DNA of 21,629 bases from JACDBZ01 sp038233215 (GTDB lineage: Bacteria; Chloroflexota; Limnocylindria; QHBO01). A model generated the notes under the pieces. That model worked only from the letters and a program-made list of their open reading frames with translations, did not search any database and was not told the origin of the DNA. Positions within the stretch are counted from its first letter, which is position 1. The number at the start of each line of letters is the position of its first letter. Below, piece after piece: positions 1 to 6,719 of the stretch. The position numbers and the translations under genes were made by a program. The DNA is taken from assembly GCA_038233215.1 (NCBI GenBank), contig JBBSML010000032.1:1-21629 (forward strand), given 5' to 3'.

Positions 1-342
1 GGTTCGCCGATCTACAACGAGCGCGGCATGCAGGTCTCGGCCATGGGCATGTGGAGCAAGGTCATCGGCTCGTGGAGGGCTGCGCGGCGAGCCCGTCCGG
101 TTCTCCTCCTCACGCATGCGCCGCCGCGCGACGTGAATGATGACGCAGATCTTCCTCACCGGGGCTTCGTTGCGTTTCGATGGCTGGCTGATCGGCTCGA
201 GCCGCCGCTCTGGCTGCACGGTCACACCGCGCTCGTACGCCGGGGAATGGACGACCGCTGCGCGCAGCACAACGGCACGCTCTTCTACAACTGCACCGGC
301 TCGACGCTGGTCGAGCTCCTGCCGCCCGATGCCGATGGATGA
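1..342 (+). CDS. Metallophosphoesterase family protein, C-terminal part (5' end outside window)
   Basis: The reading frame is open from the first base, so only the last 113 residues are present. The fragment contains LTHAPP followed about 35 residues later by LHGHT. This matches the late His-containing motifs (GH-x and GHTH-like) that bind the dinuclear metal centre in calcineurin-like phosphoesterases. The end, with FYNCTGSTLVEL, is typical of the closing beta strands of the fold. The substrate cannot be told from this piece, and the N-terminal D-x-H and GNHD motifs lie upstream of the window. The stop overlaps the start of the next gene by 8 nt, so the two are probably co-transcribed. Family assignment is fairly secure from the two His motifs; the exact function is unknown. 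Confidence 0.7.
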   Translation, partial: GSPIYNERGMQVSAMGMWSKVIGSWRAARRARPVLLLTHAPPRDVNDDADLPHRGFVAFRWLADRLEPPLWLHGHTALVRRGMDDRCAQHNGTLFYNCTGSTLVELLPPDADG

Positions 343-817
343 GCCGGTCCCGATCCGGCGCGCCGTCGTCGGCTTCTTGCTGATCCTGTTGGGTGTCGTC
401 GCCGTCGCCCTGATCGTCCGTCCAGCGATTTTCAGCGTCGCACCACCGCGCGACGACTCAGTGGTTACGCTCGCCACCGCCAGCGAAGTCACCGCGGGGC
501 CGATCCGGCGCGAGGTCATCCTCGCCCGCTCTCACGGCTGGTCCGGCGAGCGCGACGTCGGGGATGGTCGTGTGCAGGTTGCCGTGGTGGTGGCTTCTTC
601 GATCGCCGGCGGCATCAGCGCGGTGAACGCCTCCGCCCCGGACCGGGACGATTGCCCGGTCGAGATCGGCGCCGATCGGCTCACCGATTGCGATGGGCGC
701 GCGTGGACCTATGACGGGATCCCCATCGACCCGGCCGATGCGCCGCTCGAGCGGATTGGCGTGGACGTCGTCTCCGGCTCCGTGGTGCTTGACATGACCG
801 GACCCCTGGGCGAGTGA
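335..817 (+). CDS. Membrane-anchored Rieske-like protein lacking the Fe-S ligands
   Basis: This 160-residue protein has a short basic N-terminus, one hydrophobic segment at about residues 10-30, and a soluble domain that probably faces outward. Residues about 105-155 read like a Rieske fold: a DDCPV stretch, then TDCDGRAWTYDGIP, then PADAPLERIGVDV, in the order of the usual CTHLGC, CPCHG-SxW-DxxG and GPAxxPL blocks. The four cluster ligands (two Cys, two His) are absent. The two remaining Cys fall where bc1-type Rieske proteins carry their disulfide. I infer a cluster-less structural or sensory relative. ATG at 335 is chosen; ATG at 329 is also in frame. No clear Shine-Dalgarno is seen, and translation may be coupled to the upstream gene. 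The alternative is an unrelated small secreted domain. Confidence 0.5.
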   Translation: MDEPVPIRRAVVGFLLILLGVVAVALIVRPAIFSVAPPRDDSVVTLATASEVTAGPIRREVILARSHGWSGERDVGDGRVQVAVVVASSIAGGISAVNASAPDRDDCPVEIGADRLTDCDGRAWTYDGIPIDPADAPLERIGVDVVSGSVVLDMTGPLGE

Positions 818-854
818 CGGCGGTTCGCCTCGGTACATCGCGGAGATCTGGTTC

Positions 855-881
855 TTGAACGGCTCGGTCCCGGAGCACAAT
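855..881 (+). promoter_or_regulatory. Possible promoter of the GlsB-type gene
   Basis: TTGAAC (855-860) is a fair -35 match. CACAAT (876-881) is a weak -10 match after a 15-bp spacer, shorter than the usual 17. It lies 38 nt ahead of the start codon at 919. The assignment rests on consensus resemblance only. Confidence 0.25.
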
Positions 882-918
882 ACGTGCGAACTGGTGACCG
901 GACAGTTAAGGAGGAATC

Positions 919-1188
919 ATGCCTGAACTCGGCATTTTCGGGTGGATCATCATCGGTCTGCTGGCGGGCGCCATCGCCGGTGCGTTCGTTCCGGGCCGCC
1001 AGCGCTACGGCTGCCTCGGCACGATGGCCATCGGCATCATCGGTGGCCTGCTCGGCGGATTCCTGTGGGTCAACCTGCTCCACCAGAACGAGGCGTCAGG
1101 CTGGCTTGGCGCGCTCGTCATCGCAACGCTCGGCTCCGTACTCGTGATCCTCGTCCTGCGCGCGGTCAGCGGACGCCGCTCCGGTTGA
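919..1188 (+). CDS. GlsB/YeaQ/YmgE family small membrane protein
   Basis: The 89-residue protein has three hydrophobic, glycine-rich helices at about residues 6-24, 34-53 and 61-82. The connecting segment contains a PGRQRYGCLGTMAIGIIGG-like pattern, which is the signature of the transglycosylase-associated (Transgly_assoc) family. Members are short inner-membrane proteins often linked to general, acid or bile stress; the molecular function is not settled. The length equals the family norm. A strong Shine-Dalgarno (AAGGAGGA, 908-915) fixes the ATG at 919. It is followed by tRNA-His after 35 nt and appears to be a single-gene unit. Confidence 0.88.
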   Translation: MPELGIFGWIIIGLLAGAIAGAFVPGRQRYGCLGTMAIGIIGGLLGGFLWVNLLHQNEASGWLGALVIATLGSVLVILVLRAVSGRRSG

Positions 1189-1223
1189 CCACGACGAATG
1201 CATCGGCGACCATACGGCATCGT

Positions 1224-1300
1224 GGTGGCCTTAGCTCAATCGGCAGAGCATCGGATTGTGGATCCGACGGTTACGGGTTCGATTCCCGTAGGCCACCCCA
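1224..1300 (+). tRNA. tRNA-His (anticodon GTG)
   Basis: A full cloverleaf can be drawn. The acceptor arms are GTGGCCT (1225-1231) and AGGCCAC (1290-1296). The D-arm lies within GCTCAATCGGCAGAGC. The anticodon stem is TCGGA/TCCGA with loop TTGTGGA, giving anticodon GTG, and the T-arm is ACGGG-TTCGATT-CCCGT. The discriminator is C73 (1297), CCA is encoded (1298-1300), and the base before the acceptor stem is G (1224). The G-1:C73 pair is the identity element of bacterial tRNA-His, so the isotype call is firm. Confidence 0.97.
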
Positions 1301-1304
1301 TCCT

Positions 1305-1342
1305 CGCACGACCGCAAGAGTATATACATATATATCTGTGCG
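1305..1342. terminator. AT-rich nested inverted repeat between convergent tRNA-His and helicase genes
   Basis: TATATA-CA-TATATA (1321-1334) is a perfect inverted repeat. It is flanked by AGA (1317-1319) and TCT (1335-1337), and further out by CGCAC (1305-1309) and GTGCG (1338-1342). The whole lies in the 50 bp between the 3' ends of two convergent genes. Placement suggests a bidirectional transcription end, but there is no classic GC stem plus T-run. A related AT-rich palindrome occurs at the other large convergent junction (17477-17486). Confidence 0.35.
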
Positions 1343-1350
1343 CCCCTTGG

Positions 1351-2670
1351 TCAGCGGTCTGCCGTTCGTTCGCCTGGCATCGCGGTCCAACCGGTGCGTC
1401 GAGGGGCCGATGACGGATGGCGTGACCCTGGGGCACGACTTCTTCCTTCGTACGGGCGACGGCGGGAGTCATTCCTGTCATGCCGCGATCCCGATGACGC
1501 TCCACTGACGCCACGTCCGCCGCTTCGTGACCGCGGCAACGCGGCGAAGCCGGGCACGACCTCGACGGCAATGGGGCGTCCCATGAGTCGTTCGATGTCG
1601 TGAAGCTGAGGGAGCTCGGACTCCGAGACCAGTGAGATCGCCACGCCGTCCACCCCCGCGCGACCGGTGCGCCCGATCCGGTGGACGTAGTCCTCCGCCG
1701 AGCGTGGAAGGTCGTAGTTGACGACGTAGGGGAGGGCGTCGATATCGATGCCGCGGGCGGCGACCTCGGTTGCGACGAGGACGCTGACGCGACCCTCCTT
1801 GAAGTCATCGAGGGCCGCAATGCGCTGTGACTGGGCTCGGTCACCGTGAATGGCCGCCACCCGAATCCCGTCACGGGACAGGTGGCCGGTCAGTCGATCC
1901 GCGCCATGCTTGGTGCGCACGAACACGAGTGCGGACGTGATCCGTCCACTCCGGATGAGATGGCTGAGCGCGGCTCGCTTCTGGTCGTCCTCGACGCGCA
2001 GGACGACGTGCTCCACCAGGGTGGTCGTGGAGTTCGGCGGCGTCACCTGGACCGTTGCGGGATTCTTGAGCAACGTCTTCGTGAGGCGCTTGATCGCATC
2101 GGGGAATGTGGCCGAGAAGAGCAGGCTCTGCCGCTTGGTCGGCAGCAGCGAGATGATCGTGCGGATGTCGTCGATGAAGCCCATATCGAGCATCCGATCG
2201 GCCTCGTCGAGGACGAGGAACTCGATCGCGCCGAAATCGATGCTGCCGCGCCACACGAGGTCCAGGAGCCGCCCGGGAGTTGCGACCACGATTTCCGCAC
2301 CGGCATCGAGCTCGCGGAGCTGATCGGGCAGGCTGGCGCCGCCGTAGACCGCGACCGAGCGCAGCGGCACGTGGACGCCGTAGGTCGTGACGCTCTCCTC
2401 GACCTGGATCGCCAGCTCACGGGTCGGCACCAGGATCAATGCGCGGACGGCGCGGCGGTCCACCTCAGCGGTGGAGGCATGGAGTCGCTGGAGGATCGGT
2501 AGCACGAAGGCGGCCGTCTTGCCGGTGCCTGTCTGTGCCCCTGCCATGAGGTCGCGGCCGGCGAGCACGATCGGAATCGCCTCGCGCTGGACGGGGGTGG
2601 GCGTGTCGTAGCCGGAATCGGCGATGGCACGCAGGAGTTCGGGACGCAGCCCGAGCCGGGAAAAGGACAT
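1351..2670 (-). CDS. rhlE: DEAD-box ATP-dependent RNA helicase, RhlE type
   Basis: The 439-residue protein carries all the DEAD-box motifs in order: Q-motif GYDTPTPVQREAIP, motif I AQTGTGKT, Ia PTRELAIQ, Ib TPGR, II LDEADRMLDMGF, III SAT, IV LVFVRTK, V ATEVAARGIDI and VI HRIGRTGRAG. After the two RecA-like domains comes a basic, Ser/Arg/Gly-rich tail of about 60 residues, as in RhlE proteins, which likely adds RNA affinity. It unwinds structured RNA in ribosome assembly or cold adaptation. ATG at 2670 is chosen because AGGAG (2676-2680) sits 5 nt ahead; a TTG at 2688 would add six residues. It is convergent with tRNA-His and divergent from RF3. Subfamily placement is less certain than the helicase call. 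Confidence 0.9.
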   Translation of the reverse strand: MSFSRLGLRPELLRAIADSGYDTPTPVQREAIPIVLAGRDLMAGAQTGTGKTAAFVLPILQRLHASTAEVDRRAVRALILVPTRELAIQVEESVTTYGVHVPLRSVAVYGGASLPDQLRELDAGAEIVVATPGRLLDLVWRGSIDFGAIEFLVLDEADRMLDMGFIDDIRTIISLLPTKRQSLLFSATFPDAIKRLTKTLLKNPATVQVTPPNSTTTLVEHVVLRVEDDQKRAALSHLIRSGRITSALVFVRTKHGADRLTGHLSRDGIRVAAIHGDRAQSQRIAALDDFKEGRVSVLVATEVAARGIDIDALPYVVNYDLPRSAEDYVHRIGRTGRAGVDGVAISLVSESELPQLHDIERLMGRPIAVEVVPGFAALPRSRSGGRGVSGASSGSRHDRNDSRRRPYEGRSRAPGSRHPSSAPRRTGWTAMPGERTADR

Positions 2671-3035
2671 TGAATCTCCTGACGACAACGCACTCGCCGC
2701 AGCGAGCCCGGTCAGGCGCAGTATTTGAAGGGAGCGGCGACCCGGCGAAACGTTGACGCTGACCGGAGAGTCAGTCGAGCCGGGCGTTGTGCAGCCGCAC
2801 TTGGAACGAGTTGTGTTGAGGTTCTGCGCTCCCGCGTATCACCGGCAGCTGTGCCGAGATCGGTATGCAGCAGCATCCACAGTGTCCGCTGCGCAGCCGA
2901 AGGTGTCAACCGACCATCGGCGCGCGATAGGGGTAACGAGCGCTCTGACGTACTATGGCGCATACAGATGAAGAGTCTGCGCGCCCGCCGCGGAACCGCT
3001 TGCTGGCTGTGACCCCGATACATCCAGGAAGCCTC
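2671..3035. other. Intergenic region between divergent helicase and RF3 genes
   Basis: This 365-bp stretch holds no convincing gene; the short open frames in it have no recognisable protein and no good ribosome binding site. It must contain the helicase and RF3 promoters. TACTAT at 2950-2955 is a possible plus-strand -10, but no matching -35 is evident. I see no RNA gene or riboswitch fold by eye. Confidence 0.5.
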
Positions 3036-4634
3036 GTGACCATCTCCGCTTCGACCCCCAGCTTAAGCCTCGACCTGCCGGAGAGCGCTGCCCGCAGGCG
3101 AACGTTCGCGATCATCAGTCATCCCGACGCCGGGAAGACCACGCTCACGGAGAAGCTCCTGCTCTTTGGTGGCGCGGTCGCCGAGGCAGGGTCGGTGCGC
3201 GCTCGTCGCCAGTCGCGGAACACCGTCAGCGACTGGATGGAGATGGAGCGTCGCCGCGGAATCAGCGTGAGCTCCACTGTCCTGCGCTTCGAGCACGGCG
3301 GCTACCAGTACAACCTGGTCGACACACCCGGCCATGCCGACTTCAGCGAGGATACGTATCGCACGCTGTGGTCGGTCGACGCGGCGCTGATGGTGCTTGA
3401 TGCCGGCAAGGGCCTGGAGCCGCAGACCCTCAAGCTATTTCAGGTCTGCCGGATGCGCGGGTTGCCGATCATCACCTTCATCAACAAGTGTGATCGACCA
3501 ATGCTCGCGCCTCTCGCGCTGCTCGACGAGATCCAGCGCGAGATCGGGATCAGCCCGGTGCCGATGAACTGGCCGATCGGGACTCACGGGCAATTCCGTG
3601 GCCTGCTCGATATCGCGGGGGCCGAGGTGGTGGAGTCGGAGGCGACGGTCCATGGAGCCAGGATCGGGACCGGGCGACGCACGCCGGTAGCGGCCTGGGA
3701 TCCGGGACCCGCGTACGAGGAGTGGCACATCGCGCAGGAAGAGGCTGCATTGGTGGAGGCAGAGATCGACCCACGGGACGTTCGCGCCGAGCGCGTGACG
3801 CCGGTCTTCTTCGGCAGCGCGCTCACCAACGCGGGTCTGTCCACGCTCATCGAAACATTCCCCGGATTCGCGGTCGCACCATCGGCGCGTCAGGCGGCGG
3901 ACGGGGCGGAGCAGCCTCTCGCTGGGCAGTTCAGCGCACAGGTCTTCAAGGTCCAGGCCAACACGGATCCCCGGCATCGGGACCGGGTGGCATTCATGCG
4001 CGTCAATTCCGGCCGTTTCGAGCGCGGCATGACCGCCGTGAATGGGCGGTCCGGGCGGCGTCTGACGCTCAGCTATTCGAACGAGCTGTTCGGGCAGGAG
4101 CGGCAGACGATCGATGAGGCTCTGCCGGGTGATGTCATCGGTATCGTCAATGCCACCGGGGTCCAGGTCGGGGACACGCTGTCGGAGGACGGCACGGTCG
4201 TGTACGCCCCGATCCCCGAATTCCTGCCGGAGCGCTTCGCCTACCTGCGCAGCCTGGATTCGTCGCGATACAAGCAGTTCCGAAACGGGATGCGCCAGCT
4301 CGAGGAGGAGGGCGTCATCCGCGTCCTGCGGCGGCCCGACGGGACGGGCGATCCGATCATCGGTGTCGTCGGCCTGCTCCAGCTCGAGGTCGCCGAGGAG
4401 CGTCTTACGCACGAGTTCGGCTGTCGCGTTGAACGCGGGGACGTGGGGTACGCCGCCTGCCGGGCGATCGAGCCAGCACATTCGGAGCGCCTCCCGAGCT
4501 CGCGTTCCATCGAGATTGTCGATGACGGCAGAGGGCGCCGCCTGGTGCTGGCGACCAACGCCTATGTCTTCGAGCGCCTCGACCGCGATATTCCCGGTCT
4601 GCGTTGGGAGAAGGGAGTCACGGGGAGGGAATGA
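3036..4634 (+). CDS. prfC: Peptide chain release factor 3 (RF3)
   Basis: This translational GTPase recycles RF1/RF2 from the ribosome after peptide release. The G domain has a P-loop (SHPDAGKTT), switch-I region (RRGISVSSTV), DTPGHADFSEDTYRTL (the SEDTYRTL run is characteristic of RF3, separating it from EF-G) and FINKCDRP. TPVFFGSAL, FKVQANTDPRHRDRVAFMRV and GVVGLLQLEV in domains II and III are RF3 hallmarks. The GTG at 3036, preceded by AGGAA (3026-3030), gives 532 residues, close to the usual 525-530. An ATG at 2955 would add 27 residues but lacks a ribosome binding site and family support. It is transcribed alone, divergently from the helicase. Confidence 0.95.
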   Translation: MTISASTPSLSLDLPESAARRRTFAIISHPDAGKTTLTEKLLLFGGAVAEAGSVRARRQSRNTVSDWMEMERRRGISVSSTVLRFEHGGYQYNLVDTPGHADFSEDTYRTLWSVDAALMVLDAGKGLEPQTLKLFQVCRMRGLPIITFINKCDRPMLAPLALLDEIQREIGISPVPMNWPIGTHGQFRGLLDIAGAEVVESEATVHGARIGTGRRTPVAAWDPGPAYEEWHIAQEEAALVEAEIDPRDVRAERVTPVFFGSALTNAGLSTLIETFPGFAVAPSARQAADGAEQPLAGQFSAQVFKVQANTDPRHRDRVAFMRVNSGRFERGMTAVNGRSGRRLTLSYSNELFGQERQTIDEALPGDVIGIVNATGVQVGDTLSEDGTVVYAPIPEFLPERFAYLRSLDSSRYKQFRNGMRQLEEEGVIRVLRRPDGTGDPIIGVVGLLQLEVAEERLTHEFGCRVERGDVGYAACRAIEPAHSERLPSSRSIEIVDDGRGRRLVLATNAYVFERLDRDIPGLRWEKGVTGRE

Positions 4635-4759
4635 GCGAGCCTCGCTGGTGCCCCGATAGGCGTCGCGGTCCGACGGTACATCGTAGAACCGATCGATCCT
4701 GACGACCTGAATCGGGTCACTCGCGCTGCCGCGGCCTGCCGAAGTCCATTGTCAGGTCC

Positions 4760-4765
4760 TATGAT
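4760..4765 (+). promoter_or_regulatory. Possible -10 element for a leaderless DinB-like transcript
   Basis: TATGAT matches the -10 consensus at five of six positions. It ends 7 nt before the ATG at 4772, where transcription would start on the initiation codon itself. No Shine-Dalgarno precedes that ATG, which fits a leaderless message. No clear -35 is present. Confidence 0.35.
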
Positions 4766-4824
4766 GAACCGATGGAACGGGCATACCTCGAGCGCAACGA
4801 TCGGTCGTTGCGCCGGCTGGGCGC

Positions 4825-5229
4825 GTGATCGATGAGCTGGGTGATGACCCGCGGACCGAGGCGACCGATGGCCGGTGGACGAGCGTTGTCCTGCTCGCCC
4901 ATATGCCATTCTGGGATCGGTTCGTCCAGGAGCGCTGGGAGCACGCTCGTCGAGCGCAGCGGCTCACGCTGATCTCGCTCGACCTGAGCCTGGTGGATCT
5001 CGTCAACGATGCATCGGTCCCGGGCTGGTCGCTGACCCCTCCTCACGACACGGCGCGCATGGCGCTGGCCGCCGCCGATGAGGTCAAAAGCACCATCGCA
5101 GCTCTGAGCGACGACGCCGCCGGGGCGATCATCGCAACGGGCTGGGACAGTCTGCTGGACCGGTCCATCCATCGCGATAAACACCTCGCCGCGCTCGAGC
5201 GGCTCGTCTCCCCTCCCGAACTGGTATGA
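4825..5229 (+). CDS. DinB-like four-helix protein, apparently frameshifted at its 5' end
   Basis: The main frame encodes 134 residues if it starts at the GTG at 4825. The segment GRWTSVVLLAHMPFWDRFVQ, the later VDLVNDASVPGWSLTPP, and the closing LLDRSIHRDKHLAALERL match the DinB_2/DinB-like helical bundle, whose members use thiol cofactors or have unknown roles. The expected first helix is in another frame: ATG 4772 opens MERAYLERNDRSLRRLGA and meets TGA at 4826-4828, overlapping the GTG. Adding one base near 4825 would join the two into one protein of about 152 residues, the normal length. So this is a frameshifted gene, an assembly error, or two coupled frames. The enzymatic role, if any, is unknown. 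Confidence 0.6.
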   Translation: MIDELGDDPRTEATDGRWTSVVLLAHMPFWDRFVQERWEHARRAQRLTLISLDLSLVDLVNDASVPGWSLTPPHDTARMALAAADEVKSTIAALSDDAAGAIIATGWDSLLDRSIHRDKHLAALERLVSPPELV

Positions 5230-5347
5230 CGATCTGAATCTGCCCCACTCCTCGGGAACAGCAGGCACCTTTGCGGGCAAGCGGCGCAAGGTCAAGCCGT
5301 TCGAAATTCCCGTTCATCCAGGTCATGGGGCGTCACGTGAGGCACTA

Positions 5348-6628
5348 ATGACCTACGCCGCCGACAAGGCGGCTAGCCTTAACCAGCATGTCATCGGCTA
5401 TGGCGCTTTGGCCGAGCGTGAATGGGCGGTACTGGGGCTTGATCCGCCTGATATGGATGCAGCGCGACGCTACCGGCTGGTGCGCATCCGTAACGACCTC
5501 AGGGCGCGGGATCTGGCTGGAGTCCTCCTTTACGACCCCCTCAACGTCCGTTATGCCACCGACTCGACCGATATGCAGCTGTGGTGTACGCACAACGCGG
5601 TGCGATACGCCTTCGTCGCAACGGAAGGCCCGGTGATCCTGTGGGACTTTCACAACTGCGAACACCTATCCCGGCATCTGGACACGATCGACGAGATCCG
5701 TCACGGTACCGCTTGGTACTACTACTTGGCCGGCGAGCACGCGCGCGACCGGGCAATGCGTTGGGCCGTCGAGATCGCAGATCTGATCCGGAACCATGGC
5801 AGTGGCAATCGGCGGCTGGCAGTCGACAGGATTAATCCGGAGGGGGTCGACGCGCTCGCGAAGCATGGCATCCACGTCGCCAGTGGCGAAGAAGTGATGG
5901 AGCATGCCCGAACGGTGAAGTCGCCGGATGAGCTCCAGGCGATGCGTCGGGCCATCGCTGCCTGCGAGGCGGCGATGGGCATCATGGAATCGGCACTGCG
6001 ACCGGGCATGACCGAGAACGACTTGTGGGCCATTCTGCATGCCGAAAACACTCGTCGCGGCGGGGAATGGATCGAGACGCGGCTGCTGACGTCTGGGCCG
6101 AGGACCAATCCATGGTTCCAGGAATGCTCAGCCCGTGTGATTGAGGACGGCGATCTGGTCGCCTTCGACACCGACCTGGTGGGGCCCTACGGCTATTGCT
6201 GCGATATTTCCCGGACCTGGCTGGCCGGCACGAGGCGGCCAACCACCGAGCAGAAGGCGCTGTATGCCATGGCGACGGAGCAGATCGCCGCGAATATGGA
6301 GATGCTTCGGCCGGGCAGAGAGTTCCGAGATCTGTCCCATGCAGCCAAGAGTCTGGCGTCGGAGTATCTGCCCAACCGCTATTCGGTTCTCTTTCACGGC
6401 GTGGGGTTATGCGACGAGTATCCGTCCGTGCCCTATCCCGACGATTGGGAACGTTCCGGTTATGACGGCGTGCTCGAGCCCGTCATGGTCGTCTCCGTCG
6501 AGAGTTATGTCGGTCGCCTCGGTGGGCATGAGGGCGTGAAGCTCGAGGAGCAGGTGTTGATCACGGATAGTGGCCACGAGTGTCTATCGCGCTATCCGCG
6601 CGATCGGAGATTGGGCGAGGCGGGCTGA
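5348..6628 (+). CDS. dddP: DddP-like protein (M24-fold DMSP lyase family)
   Basis: This 426-residue protein has the pita-bread (M24/creatinase) fold. DMSP lyase DddP members cleave dimethylsulfoniopropionate to DMS and acrylate. The segments DPLNVRYATDSTDMQLWCTHN, GGEWIETRLLTSGPRTNPWFQEC and CCDISRTW are DddP-like. Candidate metal ligands are D274, D276, D286, H350, E385 and E400. Their spacing equals that of the ligands I recall for Ruegeria lacuscaerulensis DddP (D295, D297, D307, H371, E406, E421), a constant offset of 21. The catalytic Asp (D356 in HGVGLCDE) and the nearby Tyr (Y345) are also kept. GAGG at 5338-5341 supports ATG 5348. Formate dehydrogenase starts 91 bp downstream. The fold is certain; DMSP as substrate is inferred, and an Xaa-Pro peptidase or another M24 hydrolase remains possible. 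Confidence 0.8.
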   Translation: MTYAADKAASLNQHVIGYGALAEREWAVLGLDPPDMDAARRYRLVRIRNDLRARDLAGVLLYDPLNVRYATDSTDMQLWCTHNAVRYAFVATEGPVILWDFHNCEHLSRHLDTIDEIRHGTAWYYYLAGEHARDRAMRWAVEIADLIRNHGSGNRRLAVDRINPEGVDALAKHGIHVASGEEVMEHARTVKSPDELQAMRRAIAACEAAMGIMESALRPGMTENDLWAILHAENTRRGGEWIETRLLTSGPRTNPWFQECSARVIEDGDLVAFDTDLVGPYGYCCDISRTWLAGTRRPTTEQKALYAMATEQIAANMEMLRPGREFRDLSHAAKSLASEYLPNRYSVLFHGVGLCDEYPSVPYPDDWERSGYDGVLEPVMVVSVESYVGRLGGHEGVKLEEQVLITDSGHECLSRYPRDRRLGEAG

Positions 6629-6669
6629 GGCTGGCGACCCTGCGACTACGCGGGCGGTGTCCACTGGGG

Positions 6670-6687
6670 TAGTATCCTCGCCGATAC
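6670..6687 (+). promoter_or_regulatory. Inverted repeat and -10-like element upstream of formate dehydrogenase
   Basis: GTATC (6672-6676) and GATAC (6683-6687) form a perfect 5-bp inverted repeat with a 6-bp spacer. TAGTAT (6670-6675) overlapping it resembles a -10 element. It lies about 33 nt ahead of the start codon at 6720, so it could be an operator over a promoter. The arms are short, so chance is possible. Confidence 0.3.
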
Positions 6688-6719
6688 GTCCCGGCTGCAG
6701 GTCATGGAGGTCACCAGAG

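Noticed and set aside
3435..4481. 348-residue minus-strand frame opposite RF3
   Set aside because: It is a shadow of RF3 with no ribosome binding site or family match.
5333..5340. TCACGTGA palindrome just before the DddP-like gene
   Set aside because: It overlaps the ribosome binding site, is only 8 bp, and has no partner site or nearby regulator.
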